From Rubripirellula sp. (GTDB taxonomy: Bacteria > Planctomycetota > Planctomycetia > Pirellulales > Pirellulaceae), in assembly GCA_022425745.1 (NCBI GenBank), contig JAKMEW010000137.1, positions 1 to 48,480 on the forward strand: a DNA stretch of 48,480 bases, in the 5' to 3' direction. The translations under genes were made by a program, and so were the position numbers. A model generated the notes under the pieces. That model worked only from the letters and a program-made list of their open reading frames with translations, had not been told where the DNA came from and did no database searches. Below are positions 1-9,211 of the stretch, one piece after another; the stretch's first letter is position 1; the number at the start of each line of letters is the position of its first letter.

Positions 1-2028
1 ACACAGAGCACTGATCCATCTCAATGGCTAGAAAGAGACTTCTGGACAACCGTCGATGGCAAACCGAGCGTCGGGCACTGGGATTTCTCTGGTGATGAGA
101 TCCAACTTACGCATCCTCGTGGTGGCCCCGGTAGTCTTCTCAGTCCACCACTGCCACCCAACTTTGAACTGGAATGGGAATGGAAAATTGAAGCAGGAAC
201 AAACTCCGGACTTAAATATCGCGTGCATAAGTCAGATGGTCGATGGCTCGGTCTTGAATATCAGATCATTGACGAAAAGATGACGAAATTTGGTAAGGCG
301 AGCACAGCATCTATTTACGATTTAGTTGCACCTCAGTCTGGTAAACCAATCCTACCGCCCGGTCAGTGGAATCACTCGAAAGTAATTGCCTCTGGCAGCC
401 ACGTTTCACACTACCTCAATGGGGCGTTGATTTCAGAGTGTGTCACTGTTGGGGCAACGTGGGAAGAAAAATTGGCAAAAAGTAAGTTTTGGGCGGTACC
501 CAATTTCGCCTCCGAGCAAAAACCACAACGGATCATGCTTACGGATCACGGCGGCAAAGCATCATTCAGAGATTTTTCCTTTAGAGTAATTGAATCATTC
601 GAACAAAGTGCACAACAATCTCATGCTCCGTATCTGGCAAACGGAATAAAAACAAGTTGGGTAACAGAGAACTCTGCAACCGTATGGTCGCGAACCACCA
701 AAAGTTTCGCAATGAATTCGGGAGGCGCAAACTTTCTCGACATACCAGAATCAAAACTTCTTTCGAAGGAACTCACGCTGTCGGAGCAAGATTTCGCCAA
801 ACTACAAATGCCACCTGGGCATGACTTAGATCAAATGCTTGGAGCTTGCCCAGGTCTTCAGGGCGAAATCCGACTGAGTTATTTTCCCGAAAAACAAAAT
901 AAAGCAATTAGCACCACTGACTGGGTGAAGACGGATGCTACTCGAGACTTTACCCATCAATGGAAATTGACCGGACTACTTCCTGACCGTCGATATGCAG
1001 TTGTTGTGGAAGCCCGACCAATTGATGAAACGACCGTCTCATCTGTACTACGTGGGCATTTCCAGACGGCTCCCGCATCTAATGCCTTAAGGCCCATCAC
1101 CTTTTGCATGACAACGTGCCATGATTTTATCAGGCGTGATGATGGCATGAATGGCCACAAAATCTATCCAAGCATGAACAAACTCAATCCTGATTTTTCC
1201 ATTCATGCGGGCGACATTGAATACTATGACAAGCCTTTTCCTTGGGCAACTTCCAAAGAACTGATGCGGTTTAAATGGAATCGAATTTTCGCTCTTTCTA
1301 GTAATCGTGATTTCTATTCAAACCACACAGCCTATTTCCTCAAGGATGATCATGACACTCTTAGAAATGATTGCTGGCCGGGTCAAACCTATGGATCCGT
1401 AACCTTTGAAGAAGGAAAACAAATCTTTAATTTGGAACAGTTTCCTAGCATCCAACAGCGATATCAAACCATTCGATGGGGGAGAGATCTGCAAGTTTGG
1501 TTTTTGGAAGGACGAGACTACCGAAGCCCAAACAACATGCCGGATGGCCCGGCAAAGACGATTCTAGGATCAGAGCAAAAACAATGGCTGTTTAAGACGA
1601 TTGAAGAGTCAGAATCACGATTTAAATTAATCATTAGCCCAACACCAATCATCGGTCCGGACCGCAAAAACAAACGCGATAATCACGCGAATGCTCCATT
1701 TACGCATGAAGGCGAAGAAATCCGGAGTCGCCTATCAAGGCATTCTGGAGTCATCATTTTCTGCGGTGACCGACACTGGCAATATGCATCCAAGGACCGA
1801 GATACCGATCTCTGGGAATTTGGCTGTGGCCCAGGTAGTGAGAAACATCAGCTCGGCTGGAGAGAGGGTGAACTACACCCATTACATCAGTTCCTCCGTG
1901 TCGCAGGAGGTTTCTTATCGGGCCAACTGACCTATGGCCGTGACGATTCTGCGTCACCTACTCTAACACTCCGTCATCACAAAGTTTCAGGCGAAGTGGT
2001 AAGTGAATTCAATTTTGCAACGCAATAA
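1..2028 (+). CDS. DUF1080 domain-PhoD-like metallophosphatase fusion (5' truncated)
   Basis: The reading frame is open from base 1 through the ORF-track start at 223, so the gene begins outside the window; about 675 residues are visible. The first ~125 residues look like a DUF1080 (3-keto-disaccharide hydrolase, concanavalin-like) domain: NSGLKYRV and ASTASIYDLVAP are typical. From 'YLANGIKTSWVTENSATVWSR' on it resembles PhoD/alkaline phosphatase D: a fibronectin-like N-terminal part, then metal-site motifs HAGDIEYYD, KDDHDTLRND and FCGDRHWQY. Expected role is an exported phosphomonoesterase or phosphodiesterase with a carbohydrate-binding or sugar-processing module; substrate unknown. Its last 20 bases overlap the convergent protease gene. 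Confident in both domains, less so in catalytic activity of the DUF1080 part, whose N-terminus is missing. Confidence 0.88.
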   Translation, partial: TQSTDPSQWLERDFWTTVDGKPSVGHWDFSGDEIQLTHPRGGPGSLLSPPLPPNFELEWEWKIEAGTNSGLKYRVHKSDGRWLGLEYQIIDEKMTKFGKASTASIYDLVAPQSGKPILPPGQWNHSKVIASGSHVSHYLNGALISECVTVGATWEEKLAKSKFWAVPNFASEQKPQRIMLTDHGGKASFRDFSFRVIESFEQSAQQSHAPYLANGIKTSWVTENSATVWSRTTKSFAMNSGGANFLDIPESKLLSKELTLSEQDFAKLQMPPGHDLDQMLGACPGLQGEIRLSYFPEKQNKAISTTDWVKTDATRDFTHQWKLTGLLPDRRYAVVVEARPIDETTVSSVLRGHFQTAPASNALRPITFCMTTCHDFIRRDDGMNGHKIYPSMNKLNPDFSIHAGDIEYYDKPFPWATSKELMRFKWNRIFALSSNRDFYSNHTAYFLKDDHDTLRNDCWPGQTYGSVTFEEGKQIFNLEQFPSIQQRYQTIRWGRDLQVWFLEGRDYRSPNNMPDGPAKTILGSEQKQWLFKTIEESESRFKLIISPTPIIGPDRKNKRDNHANAPFTHEGEEIRSRLSRHSGVIIFCGDRHWQYASKDRDTDLWEFGCGPGSEKHQLGWREGELHPLHQFLRVAGGFLSGQLTYGRDDSASPTLTLRHHKVSGEVVSEFNFATQ

Positions 2029-3112
2029 GGGAAGCAAGTCCAATACGTTCTAGTTGCCAATGTATCGTCCCAATCCCCGCATAGATTCCGATGTCTTCTC
2101 GGTAATCCGCGGCATTGCATACACCGACCAAGCGACCATATTGATCAAATAGCCCGCCACCACTACGACCATCAATTGGTGCGCCTTGGATTTCATAGTT
2201 TGATAAGCCAAGATGCTGATCGTATTTATTCACACCTGTGATGCGAGTATCTAAGCGTGTTGGCTGGCTGCCTCGATCGCATCCAAAACTAAATACCGGA
2301 TCGCCACTTCTCGTCGCGTTATACAACGCACCGATCTTTACCGGCTCAACTGTTTCCTTTGTTCGAATTGAAACCAGCGCGATATCGCGTTTCTCAGCGT
2401 CATAGTCGATAATCTTCCCGAGTACCGTTTTGCATGTTCCACTACGAAAAATATCTACCTCAACTCGTGCGGTAATTCCTGCATCTCTAAATAAATGCCC
2501 GCATGTCAGAATCAACACCTCGCCTGCTCGAGAATCGATCATTGTCCCAGTACCAACACCATAACCGCTCGAGTCGTAAACTCGCAGTCGAACAGTTGCG
2601 GACTTAGCTCGTTCAATTGCGTGAGCTGTTACGCGGTTCGGCATCACTTCGCTGTATCGATCCACTCCGCCCGATACCAGGCCGCCTACTGAATTTGAGA
2701 TTACACGTTCATCCCGCAAACGGCTTTGGGTTTTTGTTGCATGGAGTTCATGTATTGAGCGAGTGGGCACGAGTGTCCTCTCTCGTGTGATCAGAAGCGC
2801 TCGCTTCAATTGATCAGAACTCTGCACCCCGACTAGTCTTGTTACTTCCTCACCACCGCAGAGAACAATAAAAGTGGGGGTCAACCGCACTCCAAAACGG
2901 GCAGTAAGGAAAGGCTCTTGAAGCACATCCACCTTTCTCACGGGAGTGCCCTCTGCCACCAACCGAGTCAGAGTAGGATGAATCGTCTTACAAGCACGAT
3001 TTTGTGAGGATTCAAAACAAAGTAGCACCGCGTCGTTTTGTTCTGCCAAACCAATGATTGGAAGCTCAATCGCAAAAACAAAAAAAACCATCCATATTCG
3101 GAAGTATTCCAC
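2009..3112 (-). CDS. Thioredoxin-like/trypsin-like serine protease fusion, exported
   Basis: The start is placed at GTG 3112 rather than the ORF-track ATG at 3142, because AAGGAGGAA sits 5-7 bases upstream of that GTG and lies inside the longer ORF. The resulting 367-residue protein opens with a signal peptide (VEYFRIWMVFFVFAIELPIIG). Residues ~25-105 look like a thioredoxin fold with cis-Pro motif TPTFIVL, but the usual CxxC is reduced to a single Cys (NRACKTIHP). Residues ~165-360 are a trypsin-like domain with an intact triad: His in ILTCGHLF (~206), Asp in KRDIALVSI (~243), Ser in GRSGGGLF (~317). Expected to be periplasmic. No PDZ domain is seen. Its stop overlaps the phosphatase gene end by 20 bases. 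The fusion's role is unknown; a redox- or substrate-recognition module for the protease is inference. Confidence 0.86.
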   Translation of the reverse strand: MEYFRIWMVFFVFAIELPIIGLAEQNDAVLLCFESSQNRACKTIHPTLTRLVAEGTPVRKVDVLQEPFLTARFGVRLTPTFIVLCGGEEVTRLVGVQSSDQLKRALLITRERTLVPTRSIHELHATKTQSRLRDERVISNSVGGLVSGGVDRYSEVMPNRVTAHAIERAKSATVRLRVYDSSGYGVGTGTMIDSRAGEVLILTCGHLFRDAGITARVEVDIFRSGTCKTVLGKIIDYDAEKRDIALVSIRTKETVEPVKIGALYNATRSGDPVFSFGCDRGSQPTRLDTRITGVNKYDQHLGLSNYEIQGAPIDGRSGGGLFDQYGRLVGVCNAADYREDIGIYAGIGTIHWQLERIGLASLIALQN

Positions 3113-3117
3113 GCCAA

Positions 3118-3126
3118 TTCCTCCTT
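3118..3126 (-). promoter_or_regulatory. Strong Shine-Dalgarno that sets the GTG start of the Trx/trypsin gene
   Basis: On the minus strand the sequence reads AAGGAGGAATTGGCGTG, a near-perfect anti-16S match with 7 bases between GGAGG and GTG at 3112. This favours the GTG over the upstream in-frame ATG at 3142 and gives a clean signal peptide at the N-terminus. Confidence 0.75.
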
Positions 3127-3447
3127 GAAATGGCACTCTCATTCATCGTAATTGCAGGATTAAAACGATTTGTGAGGTCAGAACAAAAACTATCCGACAG
3201 ATGGCGGATTTCTCACGACCCGCCTTTTCTGTTACTCCAAGATGGTCTTCCAAGTGCCACGGCTAACACAAGGCCAAACCAGCAGTGATTCTCGGATCGC
3301 CTTTAGAAATCCCCAACTATCGTTTGGGCCGTTTTGGACCCAGTCATAGGGTTCAGATACCTGTACAGAATCCCGGTCGTCCAATACTCGATCGTTAATT
3401 ACAATTCCTACTCGGCGATGCGAATGCTGAGTCGCACAGTGTCTATT

Positions 3448-3453
3448 TATAAT
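3448..3453 (+). promoter_or_regulatory. Candidate -10 box for metG
   Basis: A perfect TATAAT (context CTATTTATAATTTTT) stands about 50 bases before the metG ATG, so transcription would begin near 3460. There is no convincing -35 hexamer 16-18 bases upstream (closest is TGCTGA). Position supports the call; sequence alone is weak evidence. Confidence 0.4.
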
Positions 3454-3503
3454 TTTTCACGAGACCGACAATCGTGTCGTGGTCTCCACCGTAAAGCCGG
3501 CCC

Positions 3504-5540
3504 ATGAACCGCCAGATTCTCGTCACTAGCGCCCTACCGTACGCAAATGGCCCCATTCACTTAGGCCATTTGGTGGAATACATCCAAACCGATATCTGGG
3601 TGCGGTATCAAAAATTACGGGGCAATCGCTGCATTTATCTGTGCGCTGACGACACGCACGGTACCGCAATCATGATCCGCGCGAAGAATGAAGGTCAAAG
3701 TGAAGAAGACCTCATCGCATCGATGAGCCAATCTCACCAACAAGATTTTGCGAGATTTGGAATTCAATTTGACCATTACGGGAGCACAAATTCTCTGGAA
3801 AACAAAGAACTGTGTGGTATCTTTTGGACCGCCCTTCGAAACGCCGGACTTATCACTGAAAGAACCATTGAACAACTATATGATCCTGAAGCAAACACCT
3901 TTCTTGCAGATCGCTTTGTTCGTGGCACTTGCCCAAAATGCGGCTTGACTGATCAGGCAGGTGACAATTGCAACTGTGGCCACACTTACAGCCCAACCGA
4001 CCTGATTGATCCGAAAAGCACCTTAAGCGGCTCGACGCCGGTACTTCGAAATGCTATCCACCTGTTCGTAGAGTTAGAAAAGTTGCGTGGATTTCTGACC
4101 CAGTGGGTCGAAGAAGGCAACCACCTACAGACCGAGGTTGCTAATTATCTCAAAGGCCACTTTCTAAGTGACGAACTTCGAGATTGGGATATCAGCCGTC
4201 CGGCTCCTTACTTTGGATTTGAAATCCCTGATGCACCCGGACACTATTGGTACGTGTGGTTCGACGCACCAATTGGCTATATCGCAACGACGGAACAGTG
4301 GTGCCAAGCAAACGGCGAATCCTTAGCGGCTTGGTGGAAAAATGATGAGTGCGAGATTCATCATTTTATTGGAAAAGATATCACCTATTTCCATACGTTG
4401 TTTTGGCCGGGGATGCTTCAAACAGCAGGTTTCAATTTACCAACCCAGGTTCACATCCATGGTTTCTTAACCATTAATGGCGGAAAGATGTCAAAAAGCA
4501 AAGGCACCTTTATCGCAGCAGATACCTATCTCAAATACAACAACCCATCATACCTACGTTATTTCTATGCAACGAAATTGACGCAGCGTGTTGAGGATTT
4601 GGATCTCGGAATTGATGAATTTGCGAGGAAGGTTAATACGGATCTCGTTGGTAAGGTCGTAAATCTCGCAAGTCGGGTAGGTAAATTTGCTCACCAAACA
4701 GGACTCGCTGATCACTATCCGGATGACGGAGGTTTGTTCGACCAAGGCGTCAAAGCCGGTGACGAAATCGCTGCAGCCTACGAGTGCAAGGATTACTCGA
4801 AAGCCATTCGCCGAATCATGGAACTTGCTGATGCGGCCAACCCTTACGTTGAGCATGCAAAGCCTTGGGAGATGAGAAAAGATCCGGCGAGAGAAAATGA
4901 TCTACGCGCGGTGTGCACCGTGGCGATCAATCTGTTCCGACAATTAACCATTTACTTAGCACCCGTGCTACCAGATCTTGCAGAGCAATGTAGCCAATGG
5001 TTGGGCGAGCCTATTGAGTCGTGGGACCAAAGCAAGTCACACTTGCTGGGGACCAAGGTGGGCAAGTTCAATCGAATGCTGGATCGAGTACAAATCGAGG
5101 ACCTTGAAAAAATGATCGAAGAAAGCAAGAACACGGCTGAAGAAACACAAGAGACCGCGAGCAGTTCCTTCTGTGACAGTGATCAACCACTAAAAGACGA
5201 ACCACTTGCAGACGAAATTAGTATCGAAGACTTTGCAAAGGTAGATCTTCGAGTCGCAAGAGTACTCGCTGCTGAACATGTTCCCGAAGCCAATAAACTT
5301 CTGAAACTTCAGTTGAGTCTAGGTGGAGATGAGAGAAGACAGGTTTTTGCTGGCATTAAAGCAGCATACGAGCCCGAGCAACTTGTCGGACGTCTCGTTG
5401 TAATGGTTGCGAACCTCAAGCCACGTAAAATGAGGTTTGGACTGAGCGAAGGAATGGTCACCGCTGCAGGACCAGGTGGAGCAGAGGTATTCATTCTCGG
5501 GATAGACGATGGTGCTCTACCGGGCCAGCGCGTTCACTGA
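3504..5540 (+). CDS. metG: Methionyl-tRNA synthetase with C-terminal tRNA-binding domain
   Basis: Charges tRNA(Met) with methionine in the cytoplasm. The 678-residue protein carries the class I HIGH signature as HLGH (~19-22, in [12 protein letters not shown]), a zinc-knuckle insertion CPKC...CNCGH (~143-160), the methionine-pocket region [11 protein letters not shown], and KMSKSKG at ~328. After an acidic linker (~535-570) residues ~573-678 form the EMAPII/Trbp-like OB-fold domain ([16 protein letters not shown] ... GMVTAAG), which dimerises the enzyme and binds tRNA in longer bacterial MetRS forms. Length matches the E. coli-type enzyme. No strong Shine-Dalgarno precedes the ATG, but the N-terminal [16 protein letters not shown] is where the family begins. 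Confidence 0.98.
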   Translation: MNRQILVTSALPYANGPIHLGHLVEYIQTDIWVRYQKLRGNRCIYLCADDTHGTAIMIRAKNEGQSEEDLIASMSQSHQQDFARFGIQFDHYGSTNSLENKELCGIFWTALRNAGLITERTIEQLYDPEANTFLADRFVRGTCPKCGLTDQAGDNCNCGHTYSPTDLIDPKSTLSGSTPVLRNAIHLFVELEKLRGFLTQWVEEGNHLQTEVANYLKGHFLSDELRDWDISRPAPYFGFEIPDAPGHYWYVWFDAPIGYIATTEQWCQANGESLAAWWKNDECEIHHFIGKDITYFHTLFWPGMLQTAGFNLPTQVHIHGFLTINGGKMSKSKGTFIAADTYLKYNNPSYLRYFYATKLTQRVEDLDLGIDEFARKVNTDLVGKVVNLASRVGKFAHQTGLADHYPDDGGLFDQGVKAGDEIAAAYECKDYSKAIRRIMELADAANPYVEHAKPWEMRKDPARENDLRAVCTVAINLFRQLTIYLAPVLPDLAEQCSQWLGEPIESWDQSKSHLLGTKVGKFNRMLDRVQIEDLEKMIEESKNTAEETQETASSSFCDSDQPLKDEPLADEISIEDFAKVDLRVARVLAAEHVPEANKLLKLQLSLGGDERRQVFAGIKAAYEPEQLVGRLVVMVANLKPRKMRFGLSEGMVTAAGPGGAEVFILGIDDGALPGQRVH

Positions 5541-5563
5541 TGTAGGTCAAAAAAGTAAACAAC

Positions 5564-5569
5564 AAGGAG
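5564..5569 (+). promoter_or_regulatory. Shine-Dalgarno of the alpha/beta hydrolase gene
   Basis: AAGGAG stands 7 bases before ATG 5577, just after the metG stop, and fixes the hydrolase start. It suggests read-through from metG with independent translation initiation. Confidence 0.65.
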
Positions 5570-5576
5570 TCATTGG

Positions 5577-6377
5577 ATGCTGACCCAGTTCAGACAGTTC
5601 CTCCTTGACCGCCTCGTTTTAAGACCCACAAGAGACGCAGTCGCGCCGCACACTCAACGGCGCTCCGAAGTTCAGCTCAGTCAATACTCCATCGAGTTCT
5701 TCGTGCAGAAGAACTTTGACGAAGAGGTGAAACCAGATCTTCTAATTTTAAAATTCCCTGGAACTGCTGGGCGTGCTGAACGCAGTTCTCCGTTTCCCGC
5801 CGACCATTTCGAAGATCTAAATGTTGAAATATGGACTTGGAATCCTCCCGGATACGGTAAAAGTGAAGGTCAAGCAAGGCTAACAGAGATAGCAAAGACT
5901 GCCGCGGAATTTTGCAAATACGCAGAGTGCAACCGAGGAAAAAATTCGGTTCTGTGGTTGATGGGTAATAGCCTTGGCTGCCTATCCGCGCTTCACATCG
6001 CCTCCAAGATGAATCAAGGATCTAATGTTGGACTCATTCTACGCAATCCACCACCATTGATTTCCGTTGTTAAAAACGTTGCAAAACGATACCCCTTTGG
6101 TTGGTGCATCAACCCTGTGGCTGATAGCGTTTGCGATCCGATGAACGCAATGCTTAGTGCTCCTCAATGCCACTTCCCTGCTCTCTTTCTCCAATCCGAA
6201 TTGGACACCCTCGTTCCCCCACACTTGCAGAATGAAATCGTCGAAGCTTACCTCGGTGAAAAACGCACAGTGGTCTTGGAGGCCATTGGGCATGACGGCA
6301 CACTTACTAAAAACCATCAGATGCAAGTGATTGATAAACTCCGTTGGCTCTGGTCCTTGACAAAGCAAACCAGATAG
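5577..6377 (+). CDS. Alpha/beta hydrolase fold protein
   Basis: A 266-residue protein without signal peptide, so probably cytoplasmic. The oxyanion and nucleophile region is recognisable: WNPPGYGKSEG after strand 4, then the elbow MGNSLGCLSA (GxSxG, Ser ~131), an acid in QSELDTLVPP (~205-214) and the catalytic His in IGHDGTL near the C-terminus. This is the intact Ser-Asp-His triad of small serine esterases/BEM46-like hydrolases. The substrate cannot be read from sequence. It follows metG by 36 bases and is followed immediately by the acetyltransferase gene, so the three may share a transcript. Confidence 0.85.
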   Translation: MLTQFRQFLLDRLVLRPTRDAVAPHTQRRSEVQLSQYSIEFFVQKNFDEEVKPDLLILKFPGTAGRAERSSPFPADHFEDLNVEIWTWNPPGYGKSEGQARLTEIAKTAAEFCKYAECNRGKNSVLWLMGNSLGCLSALHIASKMNQGSNVGLILRNPPPLISVVKNVAKRYPFGWCINPVADSVCDPMNAMLSAPQCHFPALFLQSELDTLVPPHLQNEIVEAYLGEKRTVVLEAIGHDGTLTKNHQMQVIDKLRWLWSLTKQTR

Positions 6378-6388
6378 GGATTCCGTCT

Positions 6389-6901
6389 ATGCTGAACCAA
6401 GATTCGATACACAACGAAATAAAATATCGCAAAGTAGAATCCCAAGACATCGAGAGCATCTGCGCAATCTACAATTCGCACATTGATCTCGGGGGCTCGA
6501 CTTTTGAAAAGGAATATTGGCAAGCATCAACACTTGAGAAACAAATCATCAACAACCAAGATGATTTCTGGTTCGTAGCACAACTAACGGATAAAATTAT
6601 CGGTTGGTCTGCTGCTCGACGCTATAGCGACAGATTCGGTTACCGTCTGACGCGAGAATTTGCGATTTACTTTGCAACTGAATACACGGGTAATGGGTAT
6701 GCCGCGAAGCTCTTGGAAATGACCGAAAGAGCGTGCAGATTAGCAGGCATTCACCATCTGGTATCTCGAGTGATCACCAACAACGAAAAAAGCATTCGCT
6801 TTCATCACCGATTTGGGTATGAGACGGTTGGTACTCAGAGAGAAATCGGTTACTTAAATGACCAATGGCTAGACGTAGCGATCCTGCAAAAGATCCTCTA
6901 G
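6389..6901 (+). CDS. GNAT family N-acetyltransferase, Pat/YncA-like
   Basis: The ORF track starts at 6344, inside the hydrolase gene; ATG 6389 is preferred because TAGGGA precedes it and the domain begins right after (YRKVESQDIESICAIYN). From there the protein has 170 residues, normal for a single GNAT domain. The family core is visible: acetyl-CoA loop YTGNGYAAKLLE, and the C-terminal TNNEKSIRFHHRFGYETVGTQREIGY typical of phosphinothricin/amino-acid acetyltransferases, with the usual Asn-x-x-Ser pattern. Likely acetylates a small amine such as an amino acid analogue, using acetyl-CoA in the cytoplasm; the acceptor is unknown. A start at 6344 would overlap the upstream gene by 34 bases. Confidence 0.85.
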   Translation: MLNQDSIHNEIKYRKVESQDIESICAIYNSHIDLGGSTFEKEYWQASTLEKQIINNQDDFWFVAQLTDKIIGWSAARRYSDRFGYRLTREFAIYFATEYTGNGYAAKLLEMTERACRLAGIHHLVSRVITNNEKSIRFHHRFGYETVGTQREIGYLNDQWLDVAILQKIL

Positions 6902-6924
6902 TCCAGCGATTCTCCGGCCACGAA

Positions 6925-7932
6925 TCAATTTAGGTTCGCGCGGGCCTCTTCCAGCATTTCCAGCATCTCAGGCAATATCAGCGAGGCAGGAAGTAGGTAA
7001 CTGACTACTCGCCCAGCGCGGGCAATATTGATTCCAATTGCTCGCCCCTGTGAATCGAGAACGGGTCCTCCACATTCTTCAGGGTCAAGCACGGTATCGT
7101 GTTGGATGACACGGTCAAACCCACTTAGGCGGATGTTTCTTGGCCCATTAACCTTGGCATCACTCGCGGACTCCTGGAGCATGCCCATATCACGAATCTG
7201 CGCATCAATATCGATTGAGTCGAACTCGCTAAGCTCATTTGGACGGAGAATCGTAAGAGTAACGTTCTCTCCCGGATACATTTGTTTCAAACGACTAATC
7301 ACAGCATCACGGCTATCTTTTGCTTCACCATTCACCGCAACAATTCTGTCCCCTGGATTGATCCCTGCGATAGCCGCTCCAGATTCTGGCAACACCAATT
7401 GGACCAATGCTCTTCCCTTTGCGTCATCTTCCAGCATCACTCCAAGCCTGCCTTGATGTTTAATAGGGCGTTCCTTAACACCTACGACGCCCAATCCAAT
7501 AGGCCGACCTGTTCTCCCTATCGTGATGAGAAAACTCGCTATTTCTGGCGAATAGGCGTCAAAGACTAAGGGTTCAAAAGAGATATCGGCATCAACATGA
7601 AGTAGCACCAAATCATTGCGGCGCCGGACTGCTGAAACACGAGCGGGGAAAAGACGCCCGTCAGACAGGCGAACGCGAATCGGATCACTCGTCAATTCGC
7701 TCCGTTTAGTTATTACGAAACCGTCAGCGGACACCACGGTACCCAAAGCCACCGGCGTGCCACCGCACAGGATTTGCACCACCGAATTTTGAACTTGCTC
7801 GCCAAGTGGCCGAAAAAGATCCAGTACCTCCGGATGGTCTCTTCTCTCGTCAGCCAGAATATTGCCTTCAGTCAATGCACATTGAACTAGCAATGCAGTT
7901 GCAGCAAGAAGGTTTCGTGTGATGAACTTCAT
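6925..7932 (-). CDS. Degenerate HtrA-like protein with PDZ between barrel halves and Cys in the nucleophile position
   Basis: ATG 7932 is taken as start (GTG 7938 is two codons earlier). A signal peptide covers the first ~28 residues. The first half is a trypsin-like barrel (ALGTVVSADGFVITKRSEL), but the catalytic His of HtrA (NNHVV) is replaced (KRSEL); the Asp is retained (RRNDLVLLHVD, ~107). Next comes a PDZ domain (~158-233: LGVMLEDDAKG ... INPGDRIVAVNG). Only after the PDZ does the nucleophile motif appear, as PEECGGPVLDSQGRAIGIN (~285-303), with Cys instead of Ser. The PDZ thus seems inserted within the protease fold instead of following it. Probably a periplasmic pseudoprotease or scaffold; it lies 42 bases downstream of the intact HtrA gene and is likely co-transcribed. 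Confidence 0.83.
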   Translation of the reverse strand: MKFITRNLLAATALLVQCALTEGNILADERRDHPEVLDLFRPLGEQVQNSVVQILCGGTPVALGTVVSADGFVITKRSELTSDPIRVRLSDGRLFPARVSAVRRRNDLVLLHVDADISFEPLVFDAYSPEIASFLITIGRTGRPIGLGVVGVKERPIKHQGRLGVMLEDDAKGRALVQLVLPESGAAIAGINPGDRIVAVNGEAKDSRDAVISRLKQMYPGENVTLTILRPNELSEFDSIDIDAQIRDMGMLQESASDAKVNGPRNIRLSGFDRVIQHDTVLDPEECGGPVLDSQGRAIGINIARAGRVVSYLLPASLILPEMLEMLEEARANLN

Positions 7933-7974
7933 AAGCACTCAATTCAACTTTTAATGTTGCAGCCGGTTCTTGAA

Positions 7975-9141
7975 TCAGGGATTACCAGCACGACCAATCT
8001 CAACGACCACCACGCGAGTCCGACCATCACGATTGACGAGCAACCGTACTCTCTCTCCCGGCATGGTATCTGCAACCGCGTCTTGTAACGACTTAAAATC
8101 AGTTAGCAGTTTATCGCCAAACTCTTCAACAATATCTCCTTCTCTCAGACCGCCTCGATCTGCCGGAGAACCAGCTCTGACCACTTCAATGACCGCTTTC
8201 TCGGAAGATGGACTGCCACGAACGCCTAGAATTGGCTTGAATCCCGGCAGATACCCCCATGATTCGCCCTGCTGCATGCGTTCCCATGAATCCGCATAAT
8301 GATTTATCGGCACATGCAAATTATCAGCCACATCGTTTCCAATTCGACTATGAACAGCAATCAATTCGCCTGCTAAGTTAAACAGCGGCCCACCGCTGTC
8401 CCCGCCGATTAAGGCGCAATCGGTGACGATCGCAAGATCTCGAATAGCTAAAATTCTACCAACTCGTGTTACGGAACCCCTCTGCTGATCGTAGCCCCCT
8501 GGATGTCCCGTTGCGACACACCACATTCCAGGAATTAATTGCTCACTAGAACCTAACGATGCATGAGGCCACGGCTCACCATTATTCTGATCCGGATTGA
8601 TTTTCATGAGTCCAGCATCAACGCTACGATTCATACCCAATGACTTCGCTTTTACAACTCGGCCATCTTCTAGAAAAATCTCTGCATTCATGCCCGGACG
8701 CATCGCGACATGGGCAGCGGTGAGTACATAACCACTCTTCGTGATAATCACACCACAGCCTTTGGCTGCTCCAATTTTCACACCCACAGTACAAGCAGCA
8801 ACCGCTCGAGCTACCTCACTCTGTTGAACCTCTAAAGCCCTCAATTGGCTAACACTCGTTGGTACGCCACCCTTACTGAGAATCGGTAATAGAGAGTCAT
8901 CAACGTCGCATCTGGTACCATCCCCATTGAGTTCGCCTAGAGTCTCTGCAATTGACCCATGATTCTTCTGAAAAACGAACTGGCTCTGCCGCTGCGTTTT
9001 GTTCGCTTGCGTTTGAAACTGGCCAAAAAGCTCACCTGAAGTGCTGCACACCAACAAAAATATCGAAACGTACTTCAATCCAAAGCTCATTGGCGGTCGC
9101 CGCACCAAAGCTCTTTTCAAACTCGGATAAAGATTAATCAC
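7975..9141 (-). CDS. HtrA/DegP-like periplasmic serine protease with one PDZ
   Basis: A 388-residue exported protease. GTG 9141 has AGGA about 8 bases upstream and is kept as start; an internal ATG at residue 18 begins a more compact signal peptide (MSFGLKYVSIFLLVCS) and could be the true start. The trypsin-like domain has an intact triad: His144 in LTAAHVA, Asp175 in RSVDAGLMKI, Ser249 in IGGDSGGPLF. One PDZ follows (~303-383: ILGVRGSP ... ADRGGLREGDIVEEFG). A ~90-residue low-similarity segment sits between signal peptide and protease. Expected role is envelope protein quality control. It is the upstream partner of the degenerate paralogue and is transcribed divergently from the YeeZ-like gene, 81 bases away. 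Confidence 0.9.
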   Translation of the reverse strand: MINLYPSLKRALVRRPPMSFGLKYVSIFLLVCSTSGELFGQFQTQANKTQRQSQFVFQKNHGSIAETLGELNGDGTRCDVDDSLLPILSKGGVPTSVSQLRALEVQQSEVARAVAACTVGVKIGAAKGCGVIITKSGYVLTAAHVAMRPGMNAEIFLEDGRVVKAKSLGMNRSVDAGLMKINPDQNNGEPWPHASLGSSEQLIPGMWCVATGHPGGYDQQRGSVTRVGRILAIRDLAIVTDCALIGGDSGGPLFNLAGELIAVHSRIGNDVADNLHVPINHYADSWERMQQGESWGYLPGFKPILGVRGSPSSEKAVIEVVRAGSPADRGGLREGDIVEEFGDKLLTDFKSLQDAVADTMPGERVRLLVNRDGRTRVVVVEIGRAGNP

Positions 9142-9211
9142 GGGATGATTCCTAGAAAGCCGCTCGAGAAACTCAGCTGTTATGTTATCAGTGTAGTCAG
9201 GATTCCAGAGT

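Larger units (their letters stand above)
3113..3503. other. Intergenic region between divergent protease gene and metG
   Basis: About 390 bases hold the Shine-Dalgarno and promoter of the minus-strand protease gene and the leader of metG. A TATAAT lies at 3448-3453. A short GGCGG/CCGCC hairpin followed by TTTT lies at 3203-3228, but no plus-strand gene ends before it, so it is probably not a terminator. The ORF at 3058-3288 is mostly antisense to the signal peptide region and is not credible. No RNA gene or riboswitch recognised. Confidence 0.6.

Noticed and set aside
3203-3228. GGCGG/CCGCC hairpin followed by TTTT
   Set aside because: Stem is only 5 bp with a 12-base loop, and no plus-strand gene ends before it, so it is not called a terminator.
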